A stretch of DNA of 64,000 bases, taken from the NCBI GenBank assembly GCA_023897205.1, contig JAHWDD010000001.1:5828001-5892000 (forward strand), given 5' to 3'. The position numbers were made by a program, and so were the translations under genes. Positions 32,244 through 43,473 of this stretch are shown here, in pieces. The notes beneath the pieces are model-generated. The model did not search any database. It was given only the letters and a program-made list of their open reading frames with translations, and had not been told where the DNA came from. Position 1 is the stretch's first letter. Each line of letters begins with the position of its first letter. Source of the stretch: Exophiala sp. HKRS030. Lineage: Eukaryota > Ascomycota > Eurotiomycetes > Chaetothyriales > Herpotrichiellaceae.

Positions 32244-33901
32244 TCAGTATTGTTCTTGACACGCCTTCCTCAGCATTTGAGCTCTTTTCTCTTCTCGAAT
32301 TTTCACCGCAAACTGAAACCTTTTTGGACCAGTGTTGACCCCGGGTTTATACTCGTACCATGGCACTGGAATCACTGCTCCGTCATCATCGTGTTTCTTA
32401 GTCACGCTACACGCCCACATCAACATAGTCGTCTCGATGAACAAGGACCGCTCGGCCACAACGAAACCAGGACAGATTCGCCGGCCAAACCCGAAAGACG
32501 CGTAACGTTTAATGTTTGGGTATTGGTTCAGGGGAGCTTGGAAAGTGGGATACTTCGGATCTAGCCAACGTTCCGGATTGTAGCTTTCGGCGTCAGGGTA
32601 AATGCTCTCGTCTTTAAACATCGCATACTGGTTAGCGTGAATGATGGCGCCTTTGGGGATGAAGAAGCCGTCAAAGCTGCCTTCCTTGGTTGATAGATGT
32701 GGGATCCCTTGAAAGTCAGTATTGTATCCGTTCAAGTCCTGACCTTGGGTCGCGGTTTTCGTATTTCTGCAGTCATAGGGTGCAGGGTGATTGGTTACTT
32801 ACCTCCAGGTACTACCGGCCTCCATCGTAGGGTCTCCTTGATTGCAGCACGCACTGTCGGTAATCTTGGAAAGTCATCGAAAGTGGGTAGACGGTCGCCG
32901 ATAACCTCATCGATCTCTTGTTGAATTTTTTTCTGCCATTCCGGGTAGTACCACATGGCTAGGCAAAATGATTGCATGGTGGATGAGGTAGTTCCCGAGC
33001 CGCCCTCGAACAGTGTCCCTAGGCAATAGGCCAGGTCGAAGTCTGATAGGTCGTAGTTCTTCTCATTGTCCAAGTAGCCGTAGATAACGGCGCGAGTGCC
33101 GTCATTCGATGGCTTCTCAGTGATATATCGCTCACGTGCCTCAGTCACCAGTCCATGGAAATATGAGTACTCAAAGTTGTGTAGTTTTTCGGCCTCTCGT
33201 TTGAACCCTGCGAGGGACTTTGGCAGATATCTCAGAAAAGGGAGAAAGTCGACTAGATAAGCCCCCGGGGCTCCGGTTCGCTCGAGGGTATGAACAATAG
33301 TCATAATTTTCTTCACGTGGCCCTCTTCTTCGGCACGGGATACCTTTTTCCCGTAGATGATTTGCAACATGGTGACGGACGAATACCGTTCGAAGAAATA
33401 GTCATATCGATCGGGATCCTGGACAAGGTCATCAACTAGCCGTGCGGCCTCGAATATCTGCATATCTCCCCATCCTTCAAGGGAAACCGTAGAAAGTTGA
33501 GCCGCCGCCAATTTTCGAGCATTACGCCAGTATTTGTTCAACGGACTCGAGCCTAGATTACCGCCTCCGGATACAAGGTCGTGTAGCATAACGATAACAG
33601 GCCGATCCGAGTAATGGGCTCCTCTGAGAGCGAGCATGTCGTTGGCGATATTTACGTCCGAGATGACCACATGTGTCGCTCCCAAGATATTGACCTGATA
33701 TATGGGCCCGTACACAGCAGCCCACTCCGTGAACTTGTGATAGGAGAAATCCTTGGGAAAATCGAGTATACTACCAATAAGAGGGTAACCCTTCGGACCA
33801 GGGAGACGTTTAAAACCATGGTATTTCGCTCTAAGGACGAAAAGATGGTACAAAAAATATGAGCATATAGAGGCAGCCACCAAAATAATGGTTGCAGACA
33901 T
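32244..33901 (-). CDS. Cytochrome P450 monooxygenase (microsomal)
   Basis: A 532-residue membrane-anchored P450 in two exons (33901-32803 and 32743-32244). There is an N-terminal anchor (first 25 residues, hydrophobic), the proline hinge RLPGPKGYPLIGS, an I-helix with FEGGSGTTSST in place of AGxDTT, ETLRW as the ExxR motif, and heme loop FGFGRRICPGF with the cysteine ligand. Its overall look matches fungal secondary-metabolism P450s of the O-methylsterigmatocystin-oxidoreductase-like type. It is not a P450nor: it has a membrane anchor and lacks that family's features. It lies next to a GST-like gene on the same strand, and a hydroxylation or epoxidation role in the cluster is reasonable inference. 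Confidence 0.92.
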
Positions 33902-34674
33902 GTTGATCGAGAGTGGTGGAGGCTGTTAATCGTGATATGACGTGGAGCCAGCTTCGGTTCTTCCAGCAGGTGAGGGTCATCAACATCATATAGTATACAC
34001 GGCAGAAGTCGGGAAACCGTGAGATTGGAAAAACTTCTGGTGTGTCAATGGAAGACGTCATGTTAGACTGCGACCAGCATACAGTACATTGCTATGTCAA
34101 TAACCCACCCTGAAAGACACCCCAGGATCCCTCCACTTCCCGCCCCAGAGATCTGCCCAGTACCCTGGAGTCAGAAATGCTCGGCCGATAGGATCGCCAT
34201 GCACGTGAGACACGGTCAAGCACGGCTGCACCTGAAGACCGCTCATAGACTGACAAAAAAGGGCCTGAGCGCGGTTTGTGAGTCAAGACACGGCCGTAAA
34301 GTTCGCGACCTCAATACGCTGGGACAGACGGACGGAGGACGGATCTGGATGCGCGCAATAAGTCCAGAGATCCAGAAAAACTCAAGAACTGCTAGTGGAA
34401 GCGCCCCCCTCCCCTTACCCCCCCATAGTCAGGTACTGTATCGGCGCCATGATTTGGGCGACTCGGGCAGTATGCGCTCCATCCACCCAGTCGGTGTGAA
34501 AATGATATAGGAACGACTATCCCAAACGTGCGGAGCCGTTTGCGATTCTAGAAGTCTGGAGAAATTTGAGAAGCAATGGGAGTCACTGCTTTTTTACTCC
34601 GAAGATAATATATTGACCGGTGTGATTTAAGGAATTTTCATCAAAGACAGTGGAGTTAGCAACTATGGACATCT
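33902..34674. other. Intergenic, upstream of P450
   Basis: A 773-bp region between the P450 start and the 3' end of the GST-like gene. It contains a C-rich tract near 34405-34425. No coding evidence is seen. Confidence 0.5.
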
Positions 34675-35577
34675 TCAGTTGCCTTTTGGAACCATGGTCT
34701 TCCTCCCCTCCATCATGCTGGTCCAGTCTGGATTTTGTCTTGCTCGAGCACCATATTTCCGCAAGCCCTCTGGAATTATATTCTCCCGCCCGACGTCTGT
34801 CATACGTGCGATGAACACCACTAGATGGGCATCCAGAGCTGTAGGCTTGTCACTAAAGATCCATGTCTTTTCTTCACCAACCATTCGGTCCAGAGATGCA
34901 AGGAGATCCCTTGCTTGTTGCTCCATTCTAGTAACTTCGGTTGGAATGAGGCCGTCAACCTTTTTTTTGCACTCTATTCATCTATCAGGATTTGGAATGT
35001 GGTATTTGAAGGGTTAGGAAAGCATAGAATAACGTACATCGACAGCTTGAATTCGAGGGCCTTTCTATATCGGTTTGAGATGGTCGGATCTTCAAGTCGA
35101 GTTTTGATTGAATCCACAATACCCTGGATGACATCCATCCGGCCAGGGAATGACAAAGAGAAATAGTTCAATGCGTGGAGGTCGATCAACAACTGACGGA
35201 TTTGTTTCTCGTGGGCGACAGGCATGAGTTCTGGATATTTGGATGCCATGTAGAATGTCATCTTCAGACTGTCTGGAATATTGCCTGATTTTCCTATGCA
35301 AGAGAGCACAGGTACCTTTTGCATTATCTTAGCGACTAGCCAGGCTAGATTCAGTACTTCGGAATTCTGCTCATACCTGGCCTTCAGGATTGATATCACA
35401 GAGGAAATGCTCCGTCAACTGTTCCTGGCCAAAAATATCGACTTCCTTCAAACTCACGGCCATCTCGGATTGTGCATCTTTAGGCTGACCTCGAAGTCTC
35501 AGGGTGTACAGAGCCATTAGGGAGCATATTGAGTATCGGTTGTAGTATAAGATATACTCATTTACGCTGGTAGCCAT
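34675..35577 (-). CDS. Glutathione S-transferase-like protein
   Basis: Three exons are inferred. Exon 1 (from 35577) reads MATSVNEYILYYNRYSICS, then EVDIFGQEQLTEHFLCDINPEGQ, a thioredoxin-fold start. Exon 2 continues VPVLSCIGKSGNIPDS, the cis-Pro (QVPVL) site of GSTs. A further exon has the helical C-terminal half with WIFSDKPTALDAHLVVFIARM, the typical GST C-domain signature. The joint between exons 2 and 3 (roughly 34955-35040) is uncertain: a GTTATT donor with a TAGAG acceptor keeps the frame. The protein is probably a catalytic or ligand-handling GST. Co-location with a P450 and an epoxide-hydrolase-type enzyme suggests it handles a reactive, possibly epoxide, intermediate. Confidence 0.72.
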
Positions 35578-36398
35578 GACAGCTGGATTGACAACTGTTC
35601 TCTCAACTTCCTTATGAAAATTCCCGAAGTGTCAGGCATTAATTGATCCTCTTGCTGAATGCAAACTAGGAAATAGATTTTGATATACACCAGAGAGATA
35701 CAAATGGTATCTTCCGAACCCGTAACAGGCAGAACTAGTGGTCCCTACGCATTAGGGATAAGCTTTATCGACCCCATTATCCGCCGTGAGACGACAGGAT
35801 ACTAGTCATGTACCCCGTCCTATGCCGCGAAACCGAGACCCGTAACGGCTTTCGCTCATCCGGGGTCAAGGTTCCGCGGAAGACGATTACGGCATCTGAC
35901 ATGGAATGGCGATCTTGTGGGCCGATATTGATGAGGTCTGTGACCACCATTTTGCTAAAGTCTGGAAACGAGGCTCTGATTACGGCCGTAGTTAAGGGCC
36001 GTGTCCGACGACGTGGTGAAGACCCCTGTGTATGGACTTTGTCAACGCCGCGATGCGCCGATGTGTGATGGCTCTTCAAAGAACACAGGAGCAGATTTCA
36101 GCATGACCACAGTAGTCACTCTGATAGATGTCACCCACTGCTGCAAGTTCTCTACGATGGTGTATTTCACGCTCGCTTTGTAATAGGAACGTTCTTTCGC
36201 AGATGACGTTGGGGTATCTGCTCCACTGACCGAGAGTCTTCATATACTCTGTATTCTTCATTGAAACCGGGTATCTCTATCGACCAACCACCTTACCTTC
36301 CCTCTTTTCGCTAAAGTTTTTGTGAAGTTGATCGCGATCATAAAGTCCTCGGCACAGTACCTCAGCTGAACGAGCTCGACATTACTATTTTGCTGATC
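35578..36398. other. Divergent intergenic region between GST-like and alpha/beta hydrolase genes
   Basis: An 821-bp region containing both promoters. At 35757-35769 an inverted pair of GATA-type cores (GATAA-GCT-TTATC) occurs, about 180 bp upstream of the GST-like start. It resembles the quinate-activator site but with a 3-nt instead of 4-nt centre. No gene is seen. Confidence 0.45.
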
Positions 36399-37391
36399 AT
36401 GGAGACTTCCCAATATTCCGAGCTACCTGCTAGAACGGCAGAGTTGCTCCAAGGCTCAGGGCCAGCTGCTGAGACTCTAAATGCACGCCTTGAGCATTTT
36501 GCCTCCATGCAACTACGAATACCCGACAAAGATGGAGATTCAGAAGTCCTCGATGGAGTCACCTTTGTACATCATTTTGTCAAAGCTCCCGGAGACTACG
36601 ATCTGATTTCCTGGCACTATGTTGAAGCTGGAGAGGGGGAACCTATCGTGTTCCTACACGGAATCCCGTCCACTTGGTATATGTGGCATCACCAAATGGC
36701 TGGCTTAGCAAGTACGCACCGCTGCATTGGAGTTGATCTAAAAGGATACGGTCAATCCGAGAAGACACCAGGAGACTACACCCATGAAGGTGCGGCAGAA
36801 CAGCTGTACGCCATGCTCCTGCAGATTGGTGTCGATAAATTCAATCTTGTCAGTCATGACCGAGGAACTGTCCAAGCCGATTTCATTGTGGCGAAACATC
36901 CCAACAATATTCTTCGCTACGGTCGTGGTGAACAACATTTGTATCACTTTAATCCCAGCGTTGCTCCGCAGGAAGAGCAGTTCCGCAACGCACCTTGGAC
37001 GGGTATCATGGAAGACCCTAAAAGGCTTGTTCTGTGGGCGTACACATGGCTGGCAGTCTTACCCATTCCCGACAATGAAATGATCCGGATCATACAAGAA
37101 TGGTCTTACCCTGACATCAGCCGCTCAGCACAACGATATTTTCTGTGTTCGACGTTCCGAAACGAGTGGTTGGCAAGACGTCGTACGCTACTAAAATCTT
37201 GGATATGTCCAGTGTTGATCATGCAAGGCTTTGATAGCAAAACAGAGCCGCGCGAATGGTATGAAAAGGCTCGTGAATACATACCGAACTCTCCAGGTGT
37301 ATTGGTAGACTTTTTACCAGGGGGACACTTTTGGGCACAAGAAAGTCCTGAAGAGACTACGGGTGCAATTCGAAAGCTTCTCCAGATGTAA
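36399..37391 (+). CDS. Alpha/beta hydrolase, epoxide hydrolase/haloalkane dehalogenase type
   Basis: A 330-residue single-exon hydrolase with an aspartate nucleophile in LVSHDRGTV (about residue 155), an oxyanion HGIPSTWYMW motif (HGxP) and the C-terminal histidine in LPGGHFWAQESPEE. Asp as nucleophile separates it from serine esterases and points to epoxide hydrolases, dehalogenases or fluoroacetate-dehalogenase-like enzymes. The chosen ATG (36399) gives METSQYSEL; three upstream codons are open but begin with TTG. With a P450 and a GST nearby, opening of an epoxide on a cyclohexane or cyclohexene product is an attractive but untested idea. Confidence 0.87.
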   Translation: METSQYSELPARTAELLQGSGPAAETLNARLEHFASMQLRIPDKDGDSEVLDGVTFVHHFVKAPGDYDLISWHYVEAGEGEPIVFLHGIPSTWYMWHHQMAGLASTHRCIGVDLKGYGQSEKTPGDYTHEGAAEQLYAMLLQIGVDKFNLVSHDRGTVQADFIVAKHPNNILRYGRGEQHLYHFNPSVAPQEEQFRNAPWTGIMEDPKRLVLWAYTWLAVLPIPDNEMIRIIQEWSYPDISRSAQRYFLCSTFRNEWLARRRTLLKSWICPVLIMQGFDSKTEPREWYEKAREYIPNSPGVLVDFLPGGHFWAQESPEETTGAIRKLLQM

Positions 37392-37634
37392 TTTGGAGGC
37401 TTCTAGATTCTCTCTGTAATGAACACTGACAGAGAATAAGTCTGATAACATAGACCCAGTAGCTCTGTCCAGACAGTGAGATTGTTTCCACAAAAGATGG
37501 CCTTCTACCTACTTTACCGCCGTGAACGTGGCGACAAGTCCCACGCAGCTCCCCATTCGTCCATACCATCATTTGATTTCAACTACAATTCGGACAACAA
37601 AAAGCCTGGGCGCTGGACTGCACATGTTGTTCAT

Positions 37635-38108
37635 TTACTGAGGGAGAGCAGCTCCACCACGAAATTTCCACGCCCAATATTCTAGTGCGGCGATATACCC
37701 GAATACACCGAGTCCAGCAATGACTCCCTCAGCTTTGTCACTCAAGTAGCTGTGGTGCCGAAATGGCTCGCGCTTGTGAACGTTCGAGATGTGCAACTCG
37801 ACAAAGGGAATATCGAGCCCTGCCAAGGCATCGCGAAGTGCCACCGACGTGTGCGTAAAGGCGGCGGGATTGATAATGACGGCGTCGATGCCCTCTTCGT
37901 AGGCGGAGTGAATCCGGTCAACAATGTGACCCTCGTGGTTCGACTGAAATGATGAGAGCTTGAGGTTGTACTTGCTGGCTTGCTGATACATGGAGTCCTC
38001 CACGTCCTTGAGCGTCGTTGACCCGTAGATAGCCGGCTCTCGCGTCCCAAGGAGGTTGAGGTTGGGTCCATTGATAAGAAGAATCTTTTTAAGTTGCTCC
38101 TCGGCCAT
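37635..38108 (-). CDS. qutE: Type II 3-dehydroquinase (catabolic, QutE-like)
   Basis: Dehydrates 3-dehydroquinate to 3-dehydroshikimate in quinate breakdown; a small 157-residue dodecamer-forming enzyme. The hallmark start [21 protein letters not shown] contains the catalytic loop with Arg and Tyr; [12 protein letters not shown] and [17 protein letters not shown] hold the catalytic Asn and His, and [21 protein letters not shown] the substrate site. An in-frame ATG at 38147 would add 13 residues. Upstream, at about 38200, GGATAAGTCTCAACCC shows a half-match to the quinate-activator site. It lies within the cluster next to a bifunctional gene that also carries a type I dehydroquinase, so two unrelated enzymes for one reaction are adjacent. 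Confidence 0.95.
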   Translation of the reverse strand: MAEEQLKKILLINGPNLNLLGTREPAIYGSTTLKDVEDSMYQQASKYNLKLSSFQSNHEGHIVDRIHSAYEEGIDAVIINPAAFTHTSVALRDALAGLDIPFVELHISNVHKREPFRHHSYLSDKAEGVIAGLGVFGYIAALEYWAWKFRGGAALPQ

Positions 38109-38761
38109 GTTGGACGCCTGGGACGCTTGGGCAGGTACGCCAAGCATAATAGAAGACGCAGTCTTTGCGCAAGTTCCCTCCTGCTTTCTCTTTCCTGGCG
38201 GATAAGTCTCAACCCATGCACAATGTCGCCCGTCAACGTAGGGAAGATATACACTTTATGATGAATAAAAGGCTCGGCGATTTCCTTACGACTGACCATA
38301 TGAGCCACAACACTCTTGGGCTAGGCTGCCTTTTTTTATAATCCAGGCGTGGGCACCGATCCTCTCTGGTCGGACGTAGTCAGTCAGCAGTGCGGCATGA
38401 ACTTAGCCGAAAAGGCTCCATCGCGGCTGTGTGGGGACACCAGAAGAGGCATTGGGAGCGTCAAAGAGCTGAGTATCCCCGATACGTTCACGTGTTCACC
38501 TCTCCAACGATGAACATGTTGCTCAAGTTTACAAAACTCTAGTCCCTCCAGGTGTTAATTATTAGCACTGGCCTCGAACAGATGTGACGCTGGTGCGAGG
38601 CCTTCCGGCGATTGTACAGCAGTCGTGTGAGGAGGTCCCTTTCCTGGTCAGGACCTCCTCGTAGATACTGTCTTTGATGAGGAAAACCTATCCCGCGTAA
38701 TCTATATGGGCTTCTGGGGTCCCAAAAATTCTCCTCCATCCGGCTGAAGGTCCGGGCCTAT
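38109..38761. other. Promoter region of type II dehydroquinase
   Basis: A 653-bp region, including a T-rich TATAA-like stretch near 38330-38341. No coding exon was supported. Confidence 0.5.
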
Positions 38762-40419
38762 TTACGACTTGGCCGCATTCCTTGTATCTAAAGCTTCCCG
38801 GATCGCTAAAACGGGAGCACGCCTGCCCGTCCACATTTCGAATTGGCAATATGCTTGCTCTTTCAACACAGCAACGCCATCTTCCACCTTCCAGCCAGTT
38901 TGGCGTGATGCAACCCGCATGAGAGCAGTAACTGGCGGGCGATAAGCCATTTCAATCACTACCCCGGCGCCCGTCGCGAAGATGTGCTCTGGGATGTCGG
39001 CTTCGGTCACGTCGTCGGCGGGAATGCAACTGACAATCACGTCTGCGGTCGGCGCTTCAGCCAGAGACCCGTATATGTCAACTTGCAGAGGAGAGAAGTC
39101 GGCTATCAGACGTTCCGCGGTGTTCCTGCTTCGATTCACCAGACCTATGTGTGGAACGCCCATCTGCCTGTATGCGTACACAGCTGCGCGTGCTGCGCCA
39201 CCAGCCCCGATAACGAGACCAGTGTCAAGTTTGCTCAACCCGCTGCCCTGGATGCACCTCAAGATACCAACCCAGTCGGTGTTGTCACCGCGGAGAGTCC
39301 GGCCTGACTTGGTCTCCTCAACAATGACTGTGTTCACCGCTCCAATTCTGGTGCTAGCCTCTGACACGGAGTCCAGAAGCGGTTGGATGTTCAGTTTATG
39401 AGGGAATGTGACCGACGCGCCGCCAAATTGGGGCTTTTGCACTAGATCACGCACAGTATCGTCGATCTGAGGTGTTTGGTGTATCGAATAATGATGCGGC
39501 AAACCTAGCTCGGCAAAAGCAGTATTGTGAATGGTGGGACTTAGCGAATGAGAAATGTTATTCCCAAAGATGAAAAAATTGCGTTTTGGGAGTTGACCCA
39601 TGAGATGCTTAGCGTAGTTGACCTGGGCCAAGGATATCTGACCCGGTGCCGACGGGGCTGGTAAAAGAGGATGGGTGACAAAAGAGACGGGGCTGATGAT
39701 GCGGGACAGCTGGCCTGCCGAACCCATAGCCACTGAAATAATGGGTTTGCCCGAATGCGTCTTATATTTCCGTTGCAGTAGTGCCAGTTCGTGGCAGTCT
39801 GCAATGTCAGTAGCCTGAAAGCTGAGCTTCAGGATATCTGCAAGAGTCGTCAGCATGGACCTGAGGTAAAAATTGGCACGGGCTGATGCAACGCACCTCC
39901 GTAAGTGTTCTGTTCTATGTAGTGCTCAAACAAGGAATCTGACCACCTGATGTCTCCAGTCCAGTCATGGACCGAGGCGATAAGTTTACTGGTCCCCTTG
40001 TGCTTGACAATTTCTTGCTTCAGGGATTCGGGCCAAGCAAACTCCACGTCGATATACTCGCACCCGTGTTGGGCGGCGAGTAACATCAGTTCAAGGGCTT
40101 CAGGTGCTGCATAATCCGGAAATTTGCCTCCTTGTGAGACTGTCCGTACGGTGAAGATGATAGGGAGGTTCGAGCGTTGTCTCAACCAGTCCAGTTGCGA
40201 GAGCACATGGTCTTTGGAGGGTACTTTAGTCCCCTCGTTGAGCCTCAGCAGGTCAACCCGAAGCTCCCACACATCACCTCCGTAGCTGATCCTTTCGAGG
40301 TTGCTGCCTGTTTGTGTGAGATCAGGAAAGGTGAGCGGAACGAGGAAGATTTGTTTTGCTTGGGCATAGTACGACGATATCAAATCCTGCTTTGTGCCGT
40401 TGCTCATATGTGAAGCCAT
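38762..40419 (-). CDS. Bifunctional type I 3-dehydroquinase / shikimate dehydrogenase
   Basis: A 532-residue fusion equal to the last two domains of AROM, in two exons (40419-39897, 39837-38762). The dehydroquinase half has GGDVWELRVDLLRL, FTVRTVSQGGKF, YIDVEFAW, catalytic His in ASVHDWTG and, right after the intron, the Schiff-base lysine in GDILKLSFQATD, so it looks active. The shikimate dehydrogenase half has ISHSLSPTIHN, catalytic Lys in VTFPHK and Asp in GDNTDWVG, and the NADP-type loop GAGGAARAA with LVNRSRN. The frame is open for 64 codons upstream but only from a TTG, so ATG 40419 is preferred. It lies 217 bp downstream of the QutR-like gene in the same direction. It could supply shikimate, or run between dehydroquinate and shikimate, outside AROM. 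Confidence 0.92.
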
Positions 40420-40635
40420 AGTTTGATGAAATGACCTCCAGCGTCCAAGCAGAGGGTATTGGCCTCGAAAAACCGGCCATATAAGCGGTTTTGGTTGGAG
40501 GGCGTTCCAAACACGCGCTCCACTCACGGCAAAGGGCTCAGCCGGTCCATTACGGGACCGTGAGTCGCGCGCCCTAGGAATGGCACCAACCCACTTATCT
40601 GCCGGGATCAAACCTAGTCGAACATTTCCGGTGAT

Positions 40636-43064
40636 CTACTGTAGTGCAGAACCCACTAGTTCATATTGCTGTCGTATAGCCCTCCTCATCACGTGGACTG
40701 GGGCAGGTCTGCCAGTGAGAATCTCGAACTGTGAAATGCCCTGCTCAACGAGCACATCGAGGCCATCCACCACGACCCAGCCCCCTGTGGACCTCGACTG
40801 CATTTGATCCATCAACCGGGTCACCAACGGCTTGTACGCCAGCTATGAACAGTTAGCCGCGGAGGTTCTGATCACTCGTATATTCTTACCTCGACGAAGA
40901 CTCCGCCCGTTCGGCTTTGCAACCATTGATCCGGAATAGTCAGTTCATGAGCTGCTTGTCCGGAGATAGAATGAGCAGGGATGCAGGATACGATCACTGT
41001 AGGCTGACGTAGTCCCTCAGGCCACTCAGACTCTAAGGTTGAAAGTACATGGACATCCAAATTCTGCTGCCTGTAGTGGTTCGCAAGTGCTTCTGCATGT
41101 GAAGCCGTCCGATTGTAAAGGCATACGATCCTAATTCCCAGGGTTCGACAGGCATAGATCGCTGCCCTGGCCATACCTCCAGCTCCTATAACTAGAGCAG
41201 TACTGCCATCGCGAATGAAGTTGGCGGGAGATATTTTTCGCTCAATACACTCCCGGATGCCAACGTGATCGGTGTTGTAACCTTTCATGATAGTATCAGT
41301 GTTATTAGACTGGTCCTGGCGTCTCTCAATGACTAGCGTATTGACTGCGCCGATATCTTGCGCTTCGGGGCTTACACTGTTCAGCATGGGCAAGACCTGC
41401 ATTTTGAAAGGCAAAGAGATTGCTAGACCACCACATTCGGGATCAGCCAAGAGTTCGTGGATGGTGCTGAGATCATCTGACTGGCGCAACCCATAAGAAT
41501 GCGGCATGCCACACGCAACATATGCTGCATTGTGCATTGCAGGTGAAAGACTGTACGAAACGCTCTGCCCGAGGATGGTAAACTTCTTTCGAGAGTGGAT
41601 GAAGCTGGAATACAACGCCATTTGAGCTTGTTCGATTGTGACACCGTCGGTAGACATGGTAGGAAGGACCACTGGTGAGAGGACTGGATTGAAACAGACA
41701 GAAGTCCGGCCGAGAGCACCTGTGTTGTACGCAATCAGTGGCATTGTCCAAGTCTCCCGAGCGATCTGAGCATCGTAAAGAAGTTGTAAATTCTCCGGGG
41801 CGGAAGCAACTTCGTGGGTGACGCGAACAGCATCGCAAGCAAGTTGCATCGCAAGGTCATGTAATTTAGTCCATGAAACTTCCTCCGCAACTCTGGCCTG
41901 CTTGCTACTCTCATAATGAAGGGTTCCAACAATTTGAGTGGAACCTCGGAGTGACACGAGGGATTCCACCTGATCACGGCCTATCCCCAGACACACCGTC
42001 AAGAAGTCTGGAGAACTCCGAAGGCAGAGTCGAAGGAGCTTGAGATAATTGACCGAGTCCTGCGCTCCTAAATATGAGACATCCATCATGATGGGAGCTC
42101 TCGCATGTCTTCGCAAAGTGGCCACTGCCTTGGGAATCAATTCCAGAAAGTCCTCGGCAGTATTGAGCCTTGGGTCGATGACGATACTGATCATGTCTGC
42201 GCCAGATTCGAGTGCATCGTATTCTAAGACATGCGCGTCGAGCCAGTGAAGCGGAACCTGTAGTACATAAGTGTAGGAAGCAGACAAAGCACAGACAGAC
42301 CGCAGGAGCTGTGGGACGCGTCCGTAGATACGATGTAGAAAACGAACGAAATCCACCTCGGTCTGCTTGAGTTTTAGCGTTCTAGCCGGATTCCTTGCGT
42401 TGGGACTATCGAGAGTCCAAGTAATGTTGTAGAAATCAAAATTCGAACACGAACGGTAAAAGGCATCGTGGATCCTGTACAACTGCTCCTGGTTGTTTTG
42501 ATCCCCAAACATGTCGCCAAGGTCAGTTTTGTCTCTTTGAACGTAGATGACAGGATGTGTTTGAGCGAAGGTCCTTAATAACCGCTTCTGAGCATTGCTA
42601 CCGAACGCCGTCAAGCCGCCAATCACGTGATCGTGACTGTAGGTGCTGAGGAGGGACTGGGTAGCTTTTGTCTCAGCCTCGCGGTAAGATGGCATTCCAT
42701 GAGTGGAGATATAGTCGTACGGTGTCATGCCCGTCCCTTTCTCAAAGGCCTTGCTAAAGTCGACATACTGACGGCGCAGAACCACAGATGCAATCACGGA
42801 TAGAGTATGTTTGCCGGCTCGTGGAAACCCAACCAGAAGGATGCTAGCATGGGAGCTGTACACCATTTTATCAGTCGCTGTTGTCTGCGCTTCCAGGAGT
42901 GCGACTGTGTCGGAAGTATCAGGGCCTGTATGACGGCCTGGAGAAGACAGCCTCGAATAGGATGTACGAGACGCAGTCTCCGGGACAGAAGTCATCGCAT
43001 GGCTGTTTGTTACCTGAGGATAAAGGTCGGGGGCGCACTCAAGTGCCTCAGCTTTCCGCTTCAT
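40636..43064 (-). CDS. QutR-like repressor, copy 2 (AROM-derived)
   Basis: A 793-residue paralog of the repressor at 18.9-21.5 kb, same three-domain order, two exons (43064-40890, 40842-40636) with the intron at the same place near the C-terminus. The kinase-like P-loop keeps its lysine (GFPRAGKHT), unlike copy 1. The dehydroquinase-like domain has Arg instead of the Schiff-base Lys (CDAVRVTHE). The dehydrogenase-like domain keeps SYSLSPAMHN, ISLPFK, GYNTDHVG and VIGAGGMARAA. ATG 43064 gives MKRKAEALE; an in-frame GTG two codons earlier is ignored. It is divergent from the second activator gene and should be its antagonist, sensing quinate-pathway metabolites. Confidence 0.92.
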
Positions 43065-43473
43065 GGTCACTAAGGTGCATTCCAGAGTAGCCCTCCATCT
43101 GTCCTCAGCATTAACACAGGTTTTCAGAGAAGAAATGGCAATGATAAGGGTGTCTTTCTTCTGGCAGATTCAGTGCACGGTGCTGCAGTGGGAGGCCAAC
43201 ATTTCCGGCAAGAACATTAGCCGATCACGTGACTGTCAATGAGGAGACTATAACGCCCGCGCAGCCCCCAGGAAAAAATCCCACGCAGTTCTAGAGTCGT
43301 CTGAGCAGCCTCCAATGCGGTCTTCAAATGTCCACATCTTACCCTGGTCGAAGCATTGACCAAAATTACCTCGAAGCCGGAACCGGGCTACCTCATCGAG
43401 ATTGTTTGGGCAGAGTGCGGCAGAGCGCTGTTATCCAGAGGGAACCATCAGAACTTGCTCAGCTCATGGCCCC
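43065..43473. promoter_or_regulatory. Shared bidirectional promoter of QutR-like 2 and QutA-like 2
   Basis: A 409-bp divergent promoter, the counterpart of the one at 18498-18922. Possible zinc-cluster sites: CGG-AA-CCG at 43378-43385 and the inverted arms TGGTC/GACCA at 43345-43362. Little common sequence with the other promoter is evident by eye. Confidence 0.35.

Noticed and set aside
32244..33901. P450nor (nitric oxide reductase) partner for nirK
   Set aside because: The P450 has a membrane anchor, a proline hinge and an FEGGSGTTSST I-helix, and is 23 kb away; it is a microsomal type.
35756..35771. Full quinate-activator site in the GST-like/hydrolase promoter
   Set aside because: The half-sites GATAA/TTATC are separated by three rather than four bases, so alignment to the consensus breaks; mentioned only as a weak inverted GATA pair.
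40420..40611. Arg-rich 64-residue N-terminal extension of the dehydroquinase/shikimate dehydrogenase fusion as a mitochondrial presequence
   Set aside because: The extended frame begins with TTG and has no ATG; ATG 40419 is preferred.
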